Assembly: GCF_026127265.1 (NCBI RefSeq)
Contig: NZ_WWFG01000010.1
Span: 9,696 to 73,695 of the forward strand
Origin: Nostoc sp. KVJ3
GTDB lineage: Bacteria > Cyanobacteriota > Cyanobacteriia > Cyanobacteriales > Nostocaceae
Reading direction: 5' to 3'
DNA length: 64,000 nt
Position numbers and translations under genes: made by a program
Notes under the pieces: generated by a model
Database searches by the model: none
The model's input: the letters and a program-made list of their open reading frames with translations, nothing else
What the model was told of the DNA's origin: nothing
Shown here: positions 35,712-45,803 of the stretch, piece by piece
Numbering within the stretch: position 1 is the stretch's first letter
Layout of the letters: every line of letters begins with the position of its first letter

Positions 35712-37439
35712 CTACTTTTCAATTAGGTAGTCTTCGATAATTAATGCGTCAAGACCAGCGGTGTAGAAAACACTCAAAGCGTCCTCTAAGCTGTGGATAA
35801 TTGGTTTACCCATGACATTTAAACTGGTATTTAACAGGATTGGTACGCCTGTGATTTCGTAGAAGGCGTAAATTAAATTGTAGAATTTTTCGTTCCATTC
35901 CTGCTTAACTGTCTGTAAGCGTCCAGTACCATTAGCGTGGACAACAGCTGGTACTTGTTCCTTAACTTCTGGACGCCAGCTAAGAGTACGTTCCATATAG
36001 GGTGATTCTTGATAATTCTCAAAGTATTTATCACCAAATTCATGCAGAATAGATGGTGCAAATGGTCTATATTCCTCGCGGAATTTGACTCGCTCATTAA
36101 TTATATTTTTCATATTTGGAGAACGAGGGTCTGCTAGGATAGAACGATTACCCAACGCACGCGGTCCAAACTCAGCGCGTCCTTGTACCCATCCTAGTAA
36201 CTTACCTTCCGATAATAGACGTGCAGCTTCTAGATGTATTGTTCCCGGTAAGTTTCTAATGTGGGGAATCCGACTAAACCGCAGCATATTATCTAATGAT
36301 TTTTCACTGATAGTTGAGCCGAGATAAGGTGATTGCCAAGTTGTTTTGCTTAATTTGTGTGGATGATCTTCCTGATAAGCGAGCAATGCAGCACCAATAG
36401 CATTACCATCGTCAGCTGGGGCAGAAGGAACGTGTACTGCCTTAAAAGGAGTTTTGTCCAATATCATTCCAATTACTGACGAATTTAATGCACATCCTCC
36501 ACTAATAACTAGATTATCGGAAATATTCAGTTTATAGAAATTATTAAGAAGTTCATCCATGATATCAGCAAATACTTTTTGTCCTGTACAAGCGATATCT
36601 ACTGCCTCCCAATAAGAAGTAGAAGGTGGTAATGCTCTATTTTGAATACTAGAAAGTAAACTAGCACGGCTGCGACGAGAGGTTTTTTTTAAGCAACAGC
36701 CCTTTACTTCAAGAAGAGAACGCATTTGTTCGTATAATTCGGGGTCAACTTTACCGTATGGTGCCAATCCCATTACTTTCCACTCTTCACCCTTCTGGTA
36801 ATCAAAACCGCAAAGACGTGTTACCATTCCATAAAAAGTTCCCAAGCTAGCAGAACCTATAGACTCTTGCACAGTCTTAATCATGCCATTCTTGTAACTG
36901 TAACTAGATATAGATCCTTTTTCTCCATTACCATCTACAACAATACAAGCGGCATCGGTAAAAGGACTAGTGCAGCAAGCATTTGCTGCATGAGTTAGGT
37001 GATGTTGATATCGTTTGAAAATAATATGGTAATTGTTAAACTTATAACGCATTTGATATGCGAGATTTCTACCTGCCTTTAGCAAGCCAACGAGATGCAG
37101 AAGAGTTAACCATTCAGAAGTTTCCTTAGCATAATAAAAAGAAGAAGGTTTTGAAATGCTTTTAGTATCTCCTAGTCTTAAAATAAAAAACAAATTTAAA
37201 TAAGCTTGCCAGTTAGTAGAATTCCAAGTGCTAGCTACTATAAACTCAGCATTAGGATCGCAGTAGCTTTCAATTAATTGTACAATTTGATATAAATTAT
37301 CTGGTTGAGCACCCCAGGCTCTTTTATTTTGTAAATAACGTTCTAGCGCTTCCGCAAATACTACTTGACCATCAGAATCAATAATAGCGATCGCTGGGTC
37401 GTGGCAAGAACTGGCTAAACCAATATAATAACGATTCAT
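35712..37439 (-). CDS. O-carbamoyltransferase (NodU/TobZ/SxtI family)
   Basis: About 575 residues from ATG 37439 (MNRYYIGLASSCHDPAIAII). The N-terminal YrdC-unrelated Kae1-like domain has the metal-binding HHLTHA (RYQHHLTHAANACC) and DGNGE. The C-terminal half has GWVQGRAEFGPRALGNRSIL and FREEYRPFAPSILHE, diagnostic of the NodU/CmcH carbamoyltransferases, and NTSLNVMGKPI. These enzymes move a carbamoyl group from carbamoyl phosphate to a hydroxyl through a carbamoyl-AMP intermediate. SxtI of saxitoxin clusters is a member. It should cap a hydroxyl on the product. Intact; 52 bases from the APS kinase. Confidence 0.88.
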   Translation of the reverse strand: MNRYYIGLASSCHDPAIAIIDSDGQVVFAEALERYLQNKRAWGAQPDNLYQIVQLIESYCDPNAEFIVASTWNSTNWQAYLNLFFILRLGDTKSISKPSSFYYAKETSEWLTLLHLVGLLKAGRNLAYQMRYKFNNYHIIFKRYQHHLTHAANACCTSPFTDAACIVVDGNGEKGSISSYSYKNGMIKTVQESIGSASLGTFYGMVTRLCGFDYQKGEEWKVMGLAPYGKVDPELYEQMRSLLEVKGCCLKKTSRRSRASLLSSIQNRALPPSTSYWEAVDIACTGQKVFADIMDELLNNFYKLNISDNLVISGGCALNSSVIGMILDKTPFKAVHVPSAPADDGNAIGAALLAYQEDHPHKLSKTTWQSPYLGSTISEKSLDNMLRFSRIPHIRNLPGTIHLEAARLLSEGKLLGWVQGRAEFGPRALGNRSILADPRSPNMKNIINERVKFREEYRPFAPSILHEFGDKYFENYQESPYMERTLSWRPEVKEQVPAVVHANGTGRLQTVKQEWNEKFYNLIYAFYEITGVPILLNTSLNVMGKPIIHSLEDALSVFYTAGLDALIIEDYLIEK

Positions 37440-37490
37440 ACAACCTTCCTCAATAGGCAATATTTCAATGGAAAACGAGCAATCTCAATT

Positions 37491-38054
37491 TTATTGGGAT
37501 GCTTGCATTAAATACATTGATCTGATGTAATTCAACTCTTCCAATTTATTTAAAACTTTAGATGTACTTTCAGAAATAGTTTCTAAATCAGTCTTACACT
37601 CAACTTCTGCACACAAAGGTTCTTCGTAAGGGTCATCAATACCTGTGAAGTGTTTCATTTCTCCTGCACGAGCTTTTTTGTATAGTCCTTTGACATCACG
37701 CTGTTCGCAAACTGATAATGGAGAATTGACGTAAACTTCGATAAAATTGCCAATATCATCTCGCATTTCATTACGAACATCGCGATAGGGAGAGATAGCA
37801 GAAACTAACACAATTACATTATTTTTAGTTAGTAAACTAGCTACAAACCCGATACGACGAATATTTTCATTACGATCTGCTTTGCTAAAACCTAAACCTT
37901 TAGTTAAATACTGACGCACAATATCACCATCAAGTAATTCAACCCTACATCCCATTCTGCGTAGTTCATTTTCGACATTTCGACTAATGGTAGTTTTACC
38001 TGCACCACTTAGACCAGTGAACCATACTGTTACACCATCTTGTTGTAATTTCAT
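37491..38054 (-). CDS. cysC: Adenylyl-sulfate (APS) kinase
   Basis: 187 residues with P-loop FTGLSGAGKTTISR, DGDIVRQYLTKGLGFSKADR, SAISPYRDVRNEMRD, and KGLYKKARAGEMKHFTGIDDPYEEP: the full CysC pattern. It phosphorylates APS to PAPS, the sulfuryl donor. Placed directly downstream of the sulfotransferase in a biosynthetic run, it is a dedicated PAPS supply, as SxtO is proposed to be in saxitoxin clusters. Standard length, intact. Confidence 0.92.
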   Translation of the reverse strand: MKLQQDGVTVWFTGLSGAGKTTISRNVENELRRMGCRVELLDGDIVRQYLTKGLGFSKADRNENIRRIGFVASLLTKNNVIVLVSAISPYRDVRNEMRDDIGNFIEVYVNSPLSVCEQRDVKGLYKKARAGEMKHFTGIDDPYEEPLCAEVECKTDLETISESTSKVLNKLEELNYIRSMYLMQASQ

Positions 38055-38166
38055 AATTACCTCCAGAAGTTAAATAAACACAAAATTTTAACTGATGATT
38101 ATTTGATAGTAAAAGCCTCTAATTTTCCCCGTAAGCTTGGCTCAAAAATCCAAAATAAAACGCCTT

Positions 38167-39299
38167 TTACTGAGGAGGATTATATTGCCACTGGTCAATA
38201 GTAAATTTCCAAGCATCATAGACTTTGGTAATCGTTTCATTATCAAACAAATGTTTATTAGTTTGGTAATCAGAATGAGCAATAAGATATTGATGGAAGT
38301 ATTCTTTTGACTGTTCAAAATCTGGTAATTGAAATTGCTCGTATATTTTTTGAATATATATCAACTCATTCCCTAAAAAATCTTCATATTTAATCTCTAC
38401 AAAATTTTCTTCAGGAATTAAAGCTTTATGGCTCAGAAAAAAAATCATTTGCTTTTGATAAGATTCAAGAATATTTGCATCTACTTCTAGCTCACTGATA
38501 TACTGTAATCTCAAATTTGAACCAAATTTTTTAGACGCATTTTTCCTTGATAGATATACAGTATAAGGATTTCTATAAATATGAATGAATTTAGCATTTG
38601 GAAACATTTCTAATAAAATTTTTATTTTTGCCGTATTAGCAGGATTTTTTAAAACTAGCCTTTTACTATTGGAAATAAAACTAGCTTTTTTCAAAAATTT
38701 ATATAAGCATTTTTCCACTTATTAATAAATTCTTCATATTTATTTGATTCAAGCTCAGAGATATTATGAAACTTTTTTTGAAATGTCTTAGGGAAATAAC
38801 TTGCATGATATGTAGAGTATGGGCAAATATTAGCAACTGCCCATTCTTCTTCTTCAGGTGATGTCAGTGAATTATCTACATTATCCATTGGTCTCTTACT
38901 CGGAACAATTTTTTTGATAATTTTTTTAAATGGCTGAGATATAAAAAATGATTCTGGTGCATATGCTAAAAGATTAGAAACATATCCCAAATTTGGATCT
39001 TGAGCAACTAAATTATGCAGGTAAGTAGTGCCACTCCTCCAATGTCCAATGATAAAAATTGGTGAAGGATGAATTTGAGTTTGCTCAATTTTTCTCCCGT
39101 ATTTAATTTTCTCTATGATCCTAAAAGGAATCCCTGTAAAACTAATAAAAATGATAAATAAAGCTCTCACTATATATTTTTTATCAATGCCACCATACAT
39201 GGTCAATACTCTAAATAAATTTAGAAATGAACTATAAGAAAGAGGGTGTCTGAGTGCTGTAATAAATTCTTTTTTGATGCTATCTTGTAAGTTCATCAT
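38167..39299 (-). pseudogene. PAPS-dependent sulfotransferase, split by one-base frameshift
   Basis: The N-terminal frame (39299-38691) holds the 5'-phosphosulfate loop FIIGHWRSGTTYLHNL. The C-terminal frame (38718-38167) holds the 3'-phosphate motif FIHIYRNPYTVYLSRKNA. The two overlap at an A5 run (38711-38715, read TGGAAAAATGC). A sixth A would give ...NKWKKCLYKFLKK... and a single protein of about 377 residues. All else is well conserved, so this is either a very recent mutation or a homopolymer error in the sequence. The role by family and context is O-sulfation of the polyketide product using PAPS from the neighbouring APS kinase. Confidence 0.8.
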
Positions 39300-39334
39300 A
39301 TTTTTCCTCCTTGTTTAGGGTAAGGTTTATTAAT

Positions 39335-40990
39335 TTAGGCAATTGGTAAATACTGGTTGTAATAATCTGAGATTTCTAATCCTTGAATCTTTAAAGTTTG
39401 GATTCGGTGTAAATAAGTTGCCCCTATCATTATGTGATGAGCCGTATCAACAACTCGACGATTAGTTAGTTCAGCCAAATAAGAACCACGTACCCAGTCA
39501 TTGAAACTACCCATCCCTGGGCCGCACCAAATTTGATAATCGACTTCTCGACCTTTTTCTCCTGAACTAGACCACCGAGACGACAAACCTAAATACCAAC
39601 GAAAAATTAAAGCCATTTTTAGTTTTGAATTAGTTGCTGCTTGAGCTAGCTTTTTTGGATTTCGTTGCAATAAAAATGCAGTGGTTTTTTCCCATACTTC
39701 ATCTATACTCTGACGAAAAATTTGTTTTTCTAATTTCTCTCTTTCCGAAAGCGGGATATCGTCAAGGGAGTTATAGTTTCTGTACAACTCATATAATTTC
39801 TGCCCTCGTAGCCCAAACATAGTCCCTCGTTTGAGAACTTGCAGTTTAACTCCCATTTCAAACATATCTGCGGCTGGTGCCATCATTACATCAGCCATTT
39901 CAGCTTGTGCTAACAATTGTTTGGTATATTGAGAGGTTCCAGCTTCAACACATGACTGATTGATTGAACCAGTCACAATATAAGCAGCACCCATCATAAA
40001 TGCAGCTAAAGCTGATTGTGGAGTGGCGATTCCTCCTGCTGCTCCAACTCTGATTGGTTGTTCATATGCGTATTTCTGTTGTATTTCATCACGCAATGCC
40101 ATGATGGAAGGCAAAAGACAAACCAAGGGACGATTATCTGTATGCCCACCAGAATCTGCTTCTGTTGTAATGTCATCAGCAATAGGAACTTTAGCAGCGA
40201 GGTTTGCCTGCAATTCGGTTATTAATCTTTGTGCAATCAGTTCTTTGAGAATTTTAGTTGGTGCTGGTTGCATGAATTTGCTAGCAACTTCGCGACGAGA
40301 AATTTTGGCAATTACTTTGTTTTTGATTTCAATTTGATTTGCGGCATTTAAACTGAGTCCGGCAGCGCGATAATAAACGATATTAGGAGTCAAATCCAAA
40401 AATGCTGAAGCTTCTACAATTCTTACACCATATTTTAGGTACAAGTCCACAACCGCACGCTCGATTTCCGGTTCAGCAGGACTATGGATTAAATTAAATG
40501 CATAAGGATAATTAGGTAAAGCTTGTTGAATATTGTTAATTGCAGCTTCAACACGATTTGGACTTAAACCACCTGCACCAAAGGAACTTAATATCTTTTC
40601 TTTACCCAGTGCAATGACCATTTCTTCAGAAGCGATGCCACCAGCCATCGCACCTGTAGCATAAGCAAATTTTACGCCATAACAGGACAAAAAGCTTCGA
40701 TTTCCTAATTGTTTTGTTGAGATTGGGGGGACAAATACTAGTAGTTTAGTTTGTTGTGATTTTGGTGTATTAATTGTAGATAAATAACCTTCATTAGTAA
40801 TACCAATCCTGTCACCTACTTGAACAACATAGCAGGGTTTATGTAGACTAAGCAATCTACTTTTTATTTCTGCTTGGTCATAGTATATGCTATTTAAGTT
40901 TCCTTCCCATAATAGTTGATGATTGTAATTCGATATATCGAATCTTAATATCTGATCGTGCCTATTTATTGTTTTATCCCCTACTATCAC
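39335..40990 (-). CDS. PfaD-type trans-acting enoyl reductase (FMN, nitronate monooxygenase fold)
   Basis: 551 residues. The N-terminal region has FAYATGAMAGGIASEEMVIALG, then a TIM barrel with DDITTEADSGGHTDNRPL, IRVGAAGGIATPQSALAAFMMGAAYIVTGSINQ and a C-terminal YQIWCGPGMGSFNDWVRGSYL block: the complete signature of PfaD family reductases that work in trans with PUFA synthases. It reduces enoyl intermediates on the ACPs of the synthase. Positioned 88 bases after the KS-CLF-AT gene. Presence of this protein argues for a PUFA-type chain with controlled reduction. Confidence 0.9.
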   Translation of the reverse strand: MIVGDKTINRHDQILRFDISNYNHQLLWEGNLNSIYYDQAEIKSRLLSLHKPCYVVQVGDRIGITNEGYLSTINTPKSQQTKLLVFVPPISTKQLGNRSFLSCYGVKFAYATGAMAGGIASEEMVIALGKEKILSSFGAGGLSPNRVEAAINNIQQALPNYPYAFNLIHSPAEPEIERAVVDLYLKYGVRIVEASAFLDLTPNIVYYRAAGLSLNAANQIEIKNKVIAKISRREVASKFMQPAPTKILKELIAQRLITELQANLAAKVPIADDITTEADSGGHTDNRPLVCLLPSIMALRDEIQQKYAYEQPIRVGAAGGIATPQSALAAFMMGAAYIVTGSINQSCVEAGTSQYTKQLLAQAEMADVMMAPAADMFEMGVKLQVLKRGTMFGLRGQKLYELYRNYNSLDDIPLSEREKLEKQIFRQSIDEVWEKTTAFLLQRNPKKLAQAATNSKLKMALIFRWYLGLSSRWSSSGEKGREVDYQIWCGPGMGSFNDWVRGSYLAELTNRRVVDTAHHIMIGATYLHRIQTLKIQGLEISDYYNQYLPIA

Positions 40991-41078
40991 AATTTTTACT
41001 CCATTTTGAAGTTTATTGGTTCAGAATTACAGAATGCCAGTATTCAAATATTGCTCTCACTAAAAATGTGAAGTTAGA

Positions 41079-44000
41079 TTACTCATTATTCTGATTCAAT
41101 AGATTATGAACACAAGAGATTTGCAGCTCAATAATTTTATTTATTTGTTTGCTCGAATCATACCGTGCTTGCAAGAAAGCAGCATGAGCTTGAAAAACTT
41201 GTAAATTACTTACATCTACATGTTTGTAAGGAGATTGCGTAAAGCTTTGAGAATTGCCATCATCAATACTATCTAATAAAGCATCTTCACTAAGCGCTTT
41301 ATTCATATTCTTTTTTCCTGATATTATAGTCATTGAAGCATTAATAAAACCTTGAACTTCCTTCAAATTGTAAACATATTTTTCGTGTTCCAATTCTGAA
41401 TATAAGTTTTCTTGCCTACAAACTATATCTTGAAAAATTTTGCGATTCTCTTCATCTAAGATTACATCAAATATTCTGTGCTTACCTAAAGTAAGAGTTT
41501 TAGACATTGACATTTTCCGAGTCAAGGTTTCTCCTGATTGTTTATAGAGTGGAGATAGATTTAAAGCAACCTGATGACTGACAAGTTTTGCAAGCGCTTT
41601 AATAATTGAAGTCTGATCGTCAATACCTTTTTGGTTTAAAGATACGGTAATGTGTTCTTTATTTTCGAGAATTTTATTAATTAATCGAGAACTTACATTG
41701 CTAGAACCTACTTCGATAAAAATTCTTGCCCCATCCTCATAAACTCGATTAACTAATCGAGGAAAATCAACCTGATGACAAAGCATTTTTGCGATACTGT
41801 GAGCAAGTTGATTCCTTTCAAGGTTCAGTGGTGTATAGTCAGCAGCAGAGTAAAAAACAATATTGGAAGTCTTTTTAGTAGCTAAAGTATTCAACTCTAC
41901 TAATTGTTTATATTCTGAGTGCATTGGGAGGCAATGTATAACTAAATCAAAGGGAAGATATTGAGCATTACAATTTAATTGTTTAATAACTCGTTGGCAA
42001 GCTTGTTTCTCGCCAGCAATGCCCACTTCGTTTGGAGAACTAATTATAGTAATATATACACGGGTTTCAGATTTAATAGATTGCTCAACTGCGGATGGGT
42101 TTGTTAACAGAATATAGCTACTCCAAAAATCATTGTCTTTTAAATTTATATTTTTTGATAATTCCCAATACTCATGCAAAGCTTGCTTTTGACCAGATAA
42201 TCTCTTTTTAAATAGATAGGATAATTGTTTAACGTAGCTTTCTTGATGCAAATCACTGTCACTCCAAACTCCTTGGGAAATTATCATATTCATTTCACCC
42301 AGACTGATTCCAAAAGCAAATTTTGGCTGGATTTGGAAAATATGCTGCAAAATAGTAGTATTAACGCCAGCGATTTGAATTTCTATTTGAGAAGTAACTT
42401 CTCCGTTCGCTAAATATTGATTTTCGAGTGCTTCTAAGTGACTCTTAGACAGTTTATTTAAACTTCTTGGGTAAAGTAACTTTCCATTTGCAGCAACACG
42501 GCTGTTAAGGTTGTTGGTATTTAAGTAATCGAACACTCCAGGTAATAAACGGAAAATATCTTTACCGACACCTAAAAAAGAAGTACCAGAACTGGGATAT
42601 ACATAAGAAACTTCTCCTCGCTTACCTAATGGATTAGCAGTAAAATAACTACCAAGTGGTGTTTGCCAATCTTTACTAGTTGCAAAGGCATTATTTATAC
42701 CTTTGTGAGCAAATTTCATTTCTTTTGTTAACTCATCTTTGTTATGCCCTAAAATCACTAGAGTGTAGTTTACATTTTGATGCTGTTTGAAGATATTGAA
42801 AGTTTGAGTTGCAGTTACTTCAAGCGAGGAAGAATTATCGATAGTTTGTTGTAAATTTGCCAATTCTTGGAGTAATTCGCTGTGGGTATTGCTTGCGATT
42901 GGGAAAAGATAAAAAGGAGTTTTCTGGAAGTTATGGCTACTGTGTGATTTTTGGTTGGGTTCTTCAGACATAATAATGTGGGCGTAACTCCCATCAATGC
43001 CAATACTATTTACCGCAGCGACTCTGTTTGCTTCTTCTTTTTCGATAAACCAAGGTGTTGATTCAGTTGCAACATAAAAGCGACTATCCTTCCACATTTG
43101 CGGTGCTTTTACTTTTGACCAATTAGGTGTAGGAGGTATATACTTATGATGTAAACAAAGTGCTGTTTTAATTAGGCTAGCAATACCTGATGCAATGAAT
43201 GTATGACCGATATTGGCTTTGACGCTACCGATCGCACAGTCTAAACCGTTTTCGCTATGTCCGTAAGCTTGAAGCAATCCTGCAATTTCCGCTTCATCTT
43301 GCTGTTGTGTGCCGCTACCAAATACTTCAAGATAATCAATATCACTAGCTTGAATACCTGCAACCCGGAAAGCATTTTGACAAGCTTTTGTCACACATTC
43401 AGCATCAAAACTAGGTAAACCAGTTTGTAATTTATCTAAGTCATATTTATGGTGTGCAAAACCAATTGCATCAATCACTGCGTAAATGCTGTCACCATTT
43501 TTTTGAGCGATATCGTGACGCTTGAGAACAACTGCGCCAGCACCTTCTCCAATACTCCAACCATTGCTGAACTCGTCGTAACTTAAAGTATGTGTACCTC
43601 TATTGATTTTTGCAAATTGATTTTGTAACCAGACATTTTCTAACCCACCAGCTAAATCAACAGCACCAACAACTACAGCATCAACCTCTCCAGCAGACAG
43701 TAACATTTGTGCTACTTCTAAGGCTTTAAATACCGAATTTTCACCTGCACTGAGAGTAAATGAAGCACCACTGAAATTCCATAACGAAGAAATCCGTGTT
43801 GCCATGAGATTTGAGGTGTAGCTCAAAGAAGCAATGCTTTCAACTGGTTTTGTTAGACTATCTTTGAGAATCGTTTCTAGTTGGGTAATTTTTTTAGCAG
43901 ACAAAGTAATTTCCCCATTACGTAGACCTTCTTTTATCTGCCAAGATAAGTGCCATCTTTGATACCCTCCATGCACTGTCAATTCAGTATCCGCAGCAAT

Positions 44001-45770
44001 AATTATTGCCACATTACTTCCTTCCTGAATATGTGCATCCGCGATCGCTCGGTTTGCTACCTTAAGCATAAGCATATGCTGCGGATTTAACTGTTCAACT
44101 TCATTCGGAGGAATTTTGCAAGCGATGGTATCGATTTCAAATTCTTTTATATATGCTCCTACTGCTATTTCAACATCAATACCGCGTTCTGTGAGTATTT
44201 CCGTTCGATCTTCCATTCCATGCCATCTTTTTGCTGGAAGAGAAATAAAATGCTGCGTTCCATTGTAAATAGTGCGTTCAAATGCATCTTGTCCATCACA
44301 ACTACCAAAGATGGCATCCATACCAACTATTGCTAGCTTGGCTGGTTGAATTGGTTTTGGTGTTTTACCCAGAGCATCAATGACTTCTGATTTCTCTGCC
44401 TGTTCTAAAATTAGGTGAGAATTACTACCTCCAAAACCAAAAGCACTGATAGCAGCACGTTTTATTGATGATTTGCTTTGCCAAGCGGTTGGAGTTGTCA
44501 CAATACTTTGAGATGACACTAGACCTTGTTCGGCACCTACAGGTTCAGTGATATGAATTGAAGGTGGAATTACTCCATTAGACATACTCTCAATTACTTT
44601 AGTCAAACTCACCATCCCCGCAGCAGTTAATAAGTGACCAACATTACCTTTTGCTGCACCTAGCGGTGGAATCGCTTGATGTTTACCAAAAAAGCTTTCT
44701 ATCGAATTGAGTTCAGTAATATCTCCAACTAAAGTACCTGTTGCGTGACACTCCAAATAATCAATATCTTTTGGACTAATTTGTGCTTCTTTGTAAGCAC
44801 GCTCAAATGCTAAAATTTGTCCTTTGGAGTTTGGAACTAATAAATGTTTTCCTCGACCATCATTCGATAATCCATTCCCGCAAATAGTCGCAAGTATTTT
44901 ATCTCCATCACGAATTGCATCGCTATATCTTTTTAAGACTACTATCCCCACTCCATCAGACGTAATTATTCCTCGTGACGATTTATCGAAGGGACGGCTA
45001 ATACCATTATCTGGATATGCTTGAATAATCGAAAAACCCATTCGTAAACTTAAAGGATCTGTGCAGCTAATAGCTCCTGCTAGCATTAAATCAGCTTTGT
45101 GCGTCCACAAATAATGTGATGCCAGTTTAATTGCATAAAATGATGAAGAACATGCAGCGTCTAAACAGAAATTAATATTAGACAAAGAAAATGCTTGAGC
45201 AACTAAAGCCGCAGGAAAGCTTGAAATCATCCCATTATAAAGAGAAGCTTTTTCTTTGATTCCCGCAGAGGGTAAATTAAAAGTTTCTTGCTGTAAAAGC
45301 TCGGCAGTTGCAGCTTCTATCACTTGCTGATACAATGGTGCAAACAATTTCTGCGAATATTTAGTTGGTGTTGAGAGATTACCTAAAACTACACCACATT
45401 TTGAAAGAACAGATTGATTTTTTATATAACCACTTTGTTCAAGTGCTTGTTTAGTAGCATATAAAGACCATTTGTAAGTATCATCAAGACTTTTGATTAA
45501 TTCTCCTGGTAAATTATATTCAGAAGCATTAAATTTAAAGTCACGAATGAATCCTCCTTGACGAGAATAAAATTTATCTACCTTACCTTTAATTTGATCG
45601 TAAAATACTTCTGGATCGACGCCTAATTCTGAGAATATAAGTTCAGATGTAGAATCTTTACCAGCAATTAAATTCTGCCAAAACTCCTGACTGCTTTTAG
45701 CACCAGGAAAAAGACAAGATAATCCAACAATTGCAATTTTATCCACAAGTATCTCCTTTTGTTTGTACAA
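41079..45770 (-). CDS. PUFA/heterocyst-glycolipid-type synthase subunit: KS - CLF - AT-like (PfaC/PfaB, HglC-like)
   Basis: 1563 residues. KS1 (about 10-460) starts VDKIAIVGLSCLFPGA, with active-site Cys in CLDAACSSSFYA (about 205), ECHATGTLVGD and GNVGHLLTAAG. KS2 (about 475-940), starting PAKLAIVGMDAIFG, has Glu where the Cys should be (FTLSAGENSVFKAL, about 671). It does keep GSGTQQQDEAE- and NIGHTFIASGI-like segments, as chain-length-factor domains do. An acyltransferase-like region follows (about 1060-1420), with GISLGE near 1157 in place of GHSxG and a conserved ISSPNEVGIAGE segment. The helical C-terminus has no known domain. The KS-CLF pair extends the chain iteratively. Confidence 0.82.
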   Translation of the reverse strand: MYKQKEILVDKIAIVGLSCLFPGAKSSQEFWQNLIAGKDSTSELIFSELGVDPEVFYDQIKGKVDKFYSRQGGFIRDFKFNASEYNLPGELIKSLDDTYKWSLYATKQALEQSGYIKNQSVLSKCGVVLGNLSTPTKYSQKLFAPLYQQVIEAATAELLQQETFNLPSAGIKEKASLYNGMISSFPAALVAQAFSLSNINFCLDAACSSSFYAIKLASHYLWTHKADLMLAGAISCTDPLSLRMGFSIIQAYPDNGISRPFDKSSRGIITSDGVGIVVLKRYSDAIRDGDKILATICGNGLSNDGRGKHLLVPNSKGQILAFERAYKEAQISPKDIDYLECHATGTLVGDITELNSIESFFGKHQAIPPLGAAKGNVGHLLTAAGMVSLTKVIESMSNGVIPPSIHITEPVGAEQGLVSSQSIVTTPTAWQSKSSIKRAAISAFGFGGSNSHLILEQAEKSEVIDALGKTPKPIQPAKLAIVGMDAIFGSCDGQDAFERTIYNGTQHFISLPAKRWHGMEDRTEILTERGIDVEIAVGAYIKEFEIDTIACKIPPNEVEQLNPQHMLMLKVANRAIADAHIQEGSNVAIIIAADTELTVHGGYQRWHLSWQIKEGLRNGEITLSAKKITQLETILKDSLTKPVESIASLSYTSNLMATRISSLWNFSGASFTLSAGENSVFKALEVAQMLLSAGEVDAVVVGAVDLAGGLENVWLQNQFAKINRGTHTLSYDEFSNGWSIGEGAGAVVLKRHDIAQKNGDSIYAVIDAIGFAHHKYDLDKLQTGLPSFDAECVTKACQNAFRVAGIQASDIDYLEVFGSGTQQQDEAEIAGLLQAYGHSENGLDCAIGSVKANIGHTFIASGIASLIKTALCLHHKYIPPTPNWSKVKAPQMWKDSRFYVATESTPWFIEKEEANRVAAVNSIGIDGSYAHIIMSEEPNQKSHSSHNFQKTPFYLFPIASNTHSELLQELANLQQTIDNSSSLEVTATQTFNIFKQHQNVNYTLVILGHNKDELTKEMKFAHKGINNAFATSKDWQTPLGSYFTANPLGKRGEVSYVYPSSGTSFLGVGKDIFRLLPGVFDYLNTNNLNSRVAANGKLLYPRSLNKLSKSHLEALENQYLANGEVTSQIEIQIAGVNTTILQHIFQIQPKFAFGISLGEMNMIISQGVWSDSDLHQESYVKQLSYLFKKRLSGQKQALHEYWELSKNINLKDNDFWSSYILLTNPSAVEQSIKSETRVYITIISSPNEVGIAGEKQACQRVIKQLNCNAQYLPFDLVIHCLPMHSEYKQLVELNTLATKKTSNIVFYSAADYTPLNLERNQLAHSIAKMLCHQVDFPRLVNRVYEDGARIFIEVGSSNVSSRLINKILENKEHITVSLNQKGIDDQTSIIKALAKLVSHQVALNLSPLYKQSGETLTRKMSMSKTLTLGKHRIFDVILDEENRKIFQDIVCRQENLYSELEHEKYVYNLKEVQGFINASMTIISGKKNMNKALSEDALLDSIDDGNSQSFTQSPYKHVDVSNLQVFQAHAAFLQARYDSSKQINKIIELQISCVHNLLNQNNE

Positions 45771-45803
45771 ATTATTGCTGAGAAATTAGTACGAAGCAGA
45801 TAT

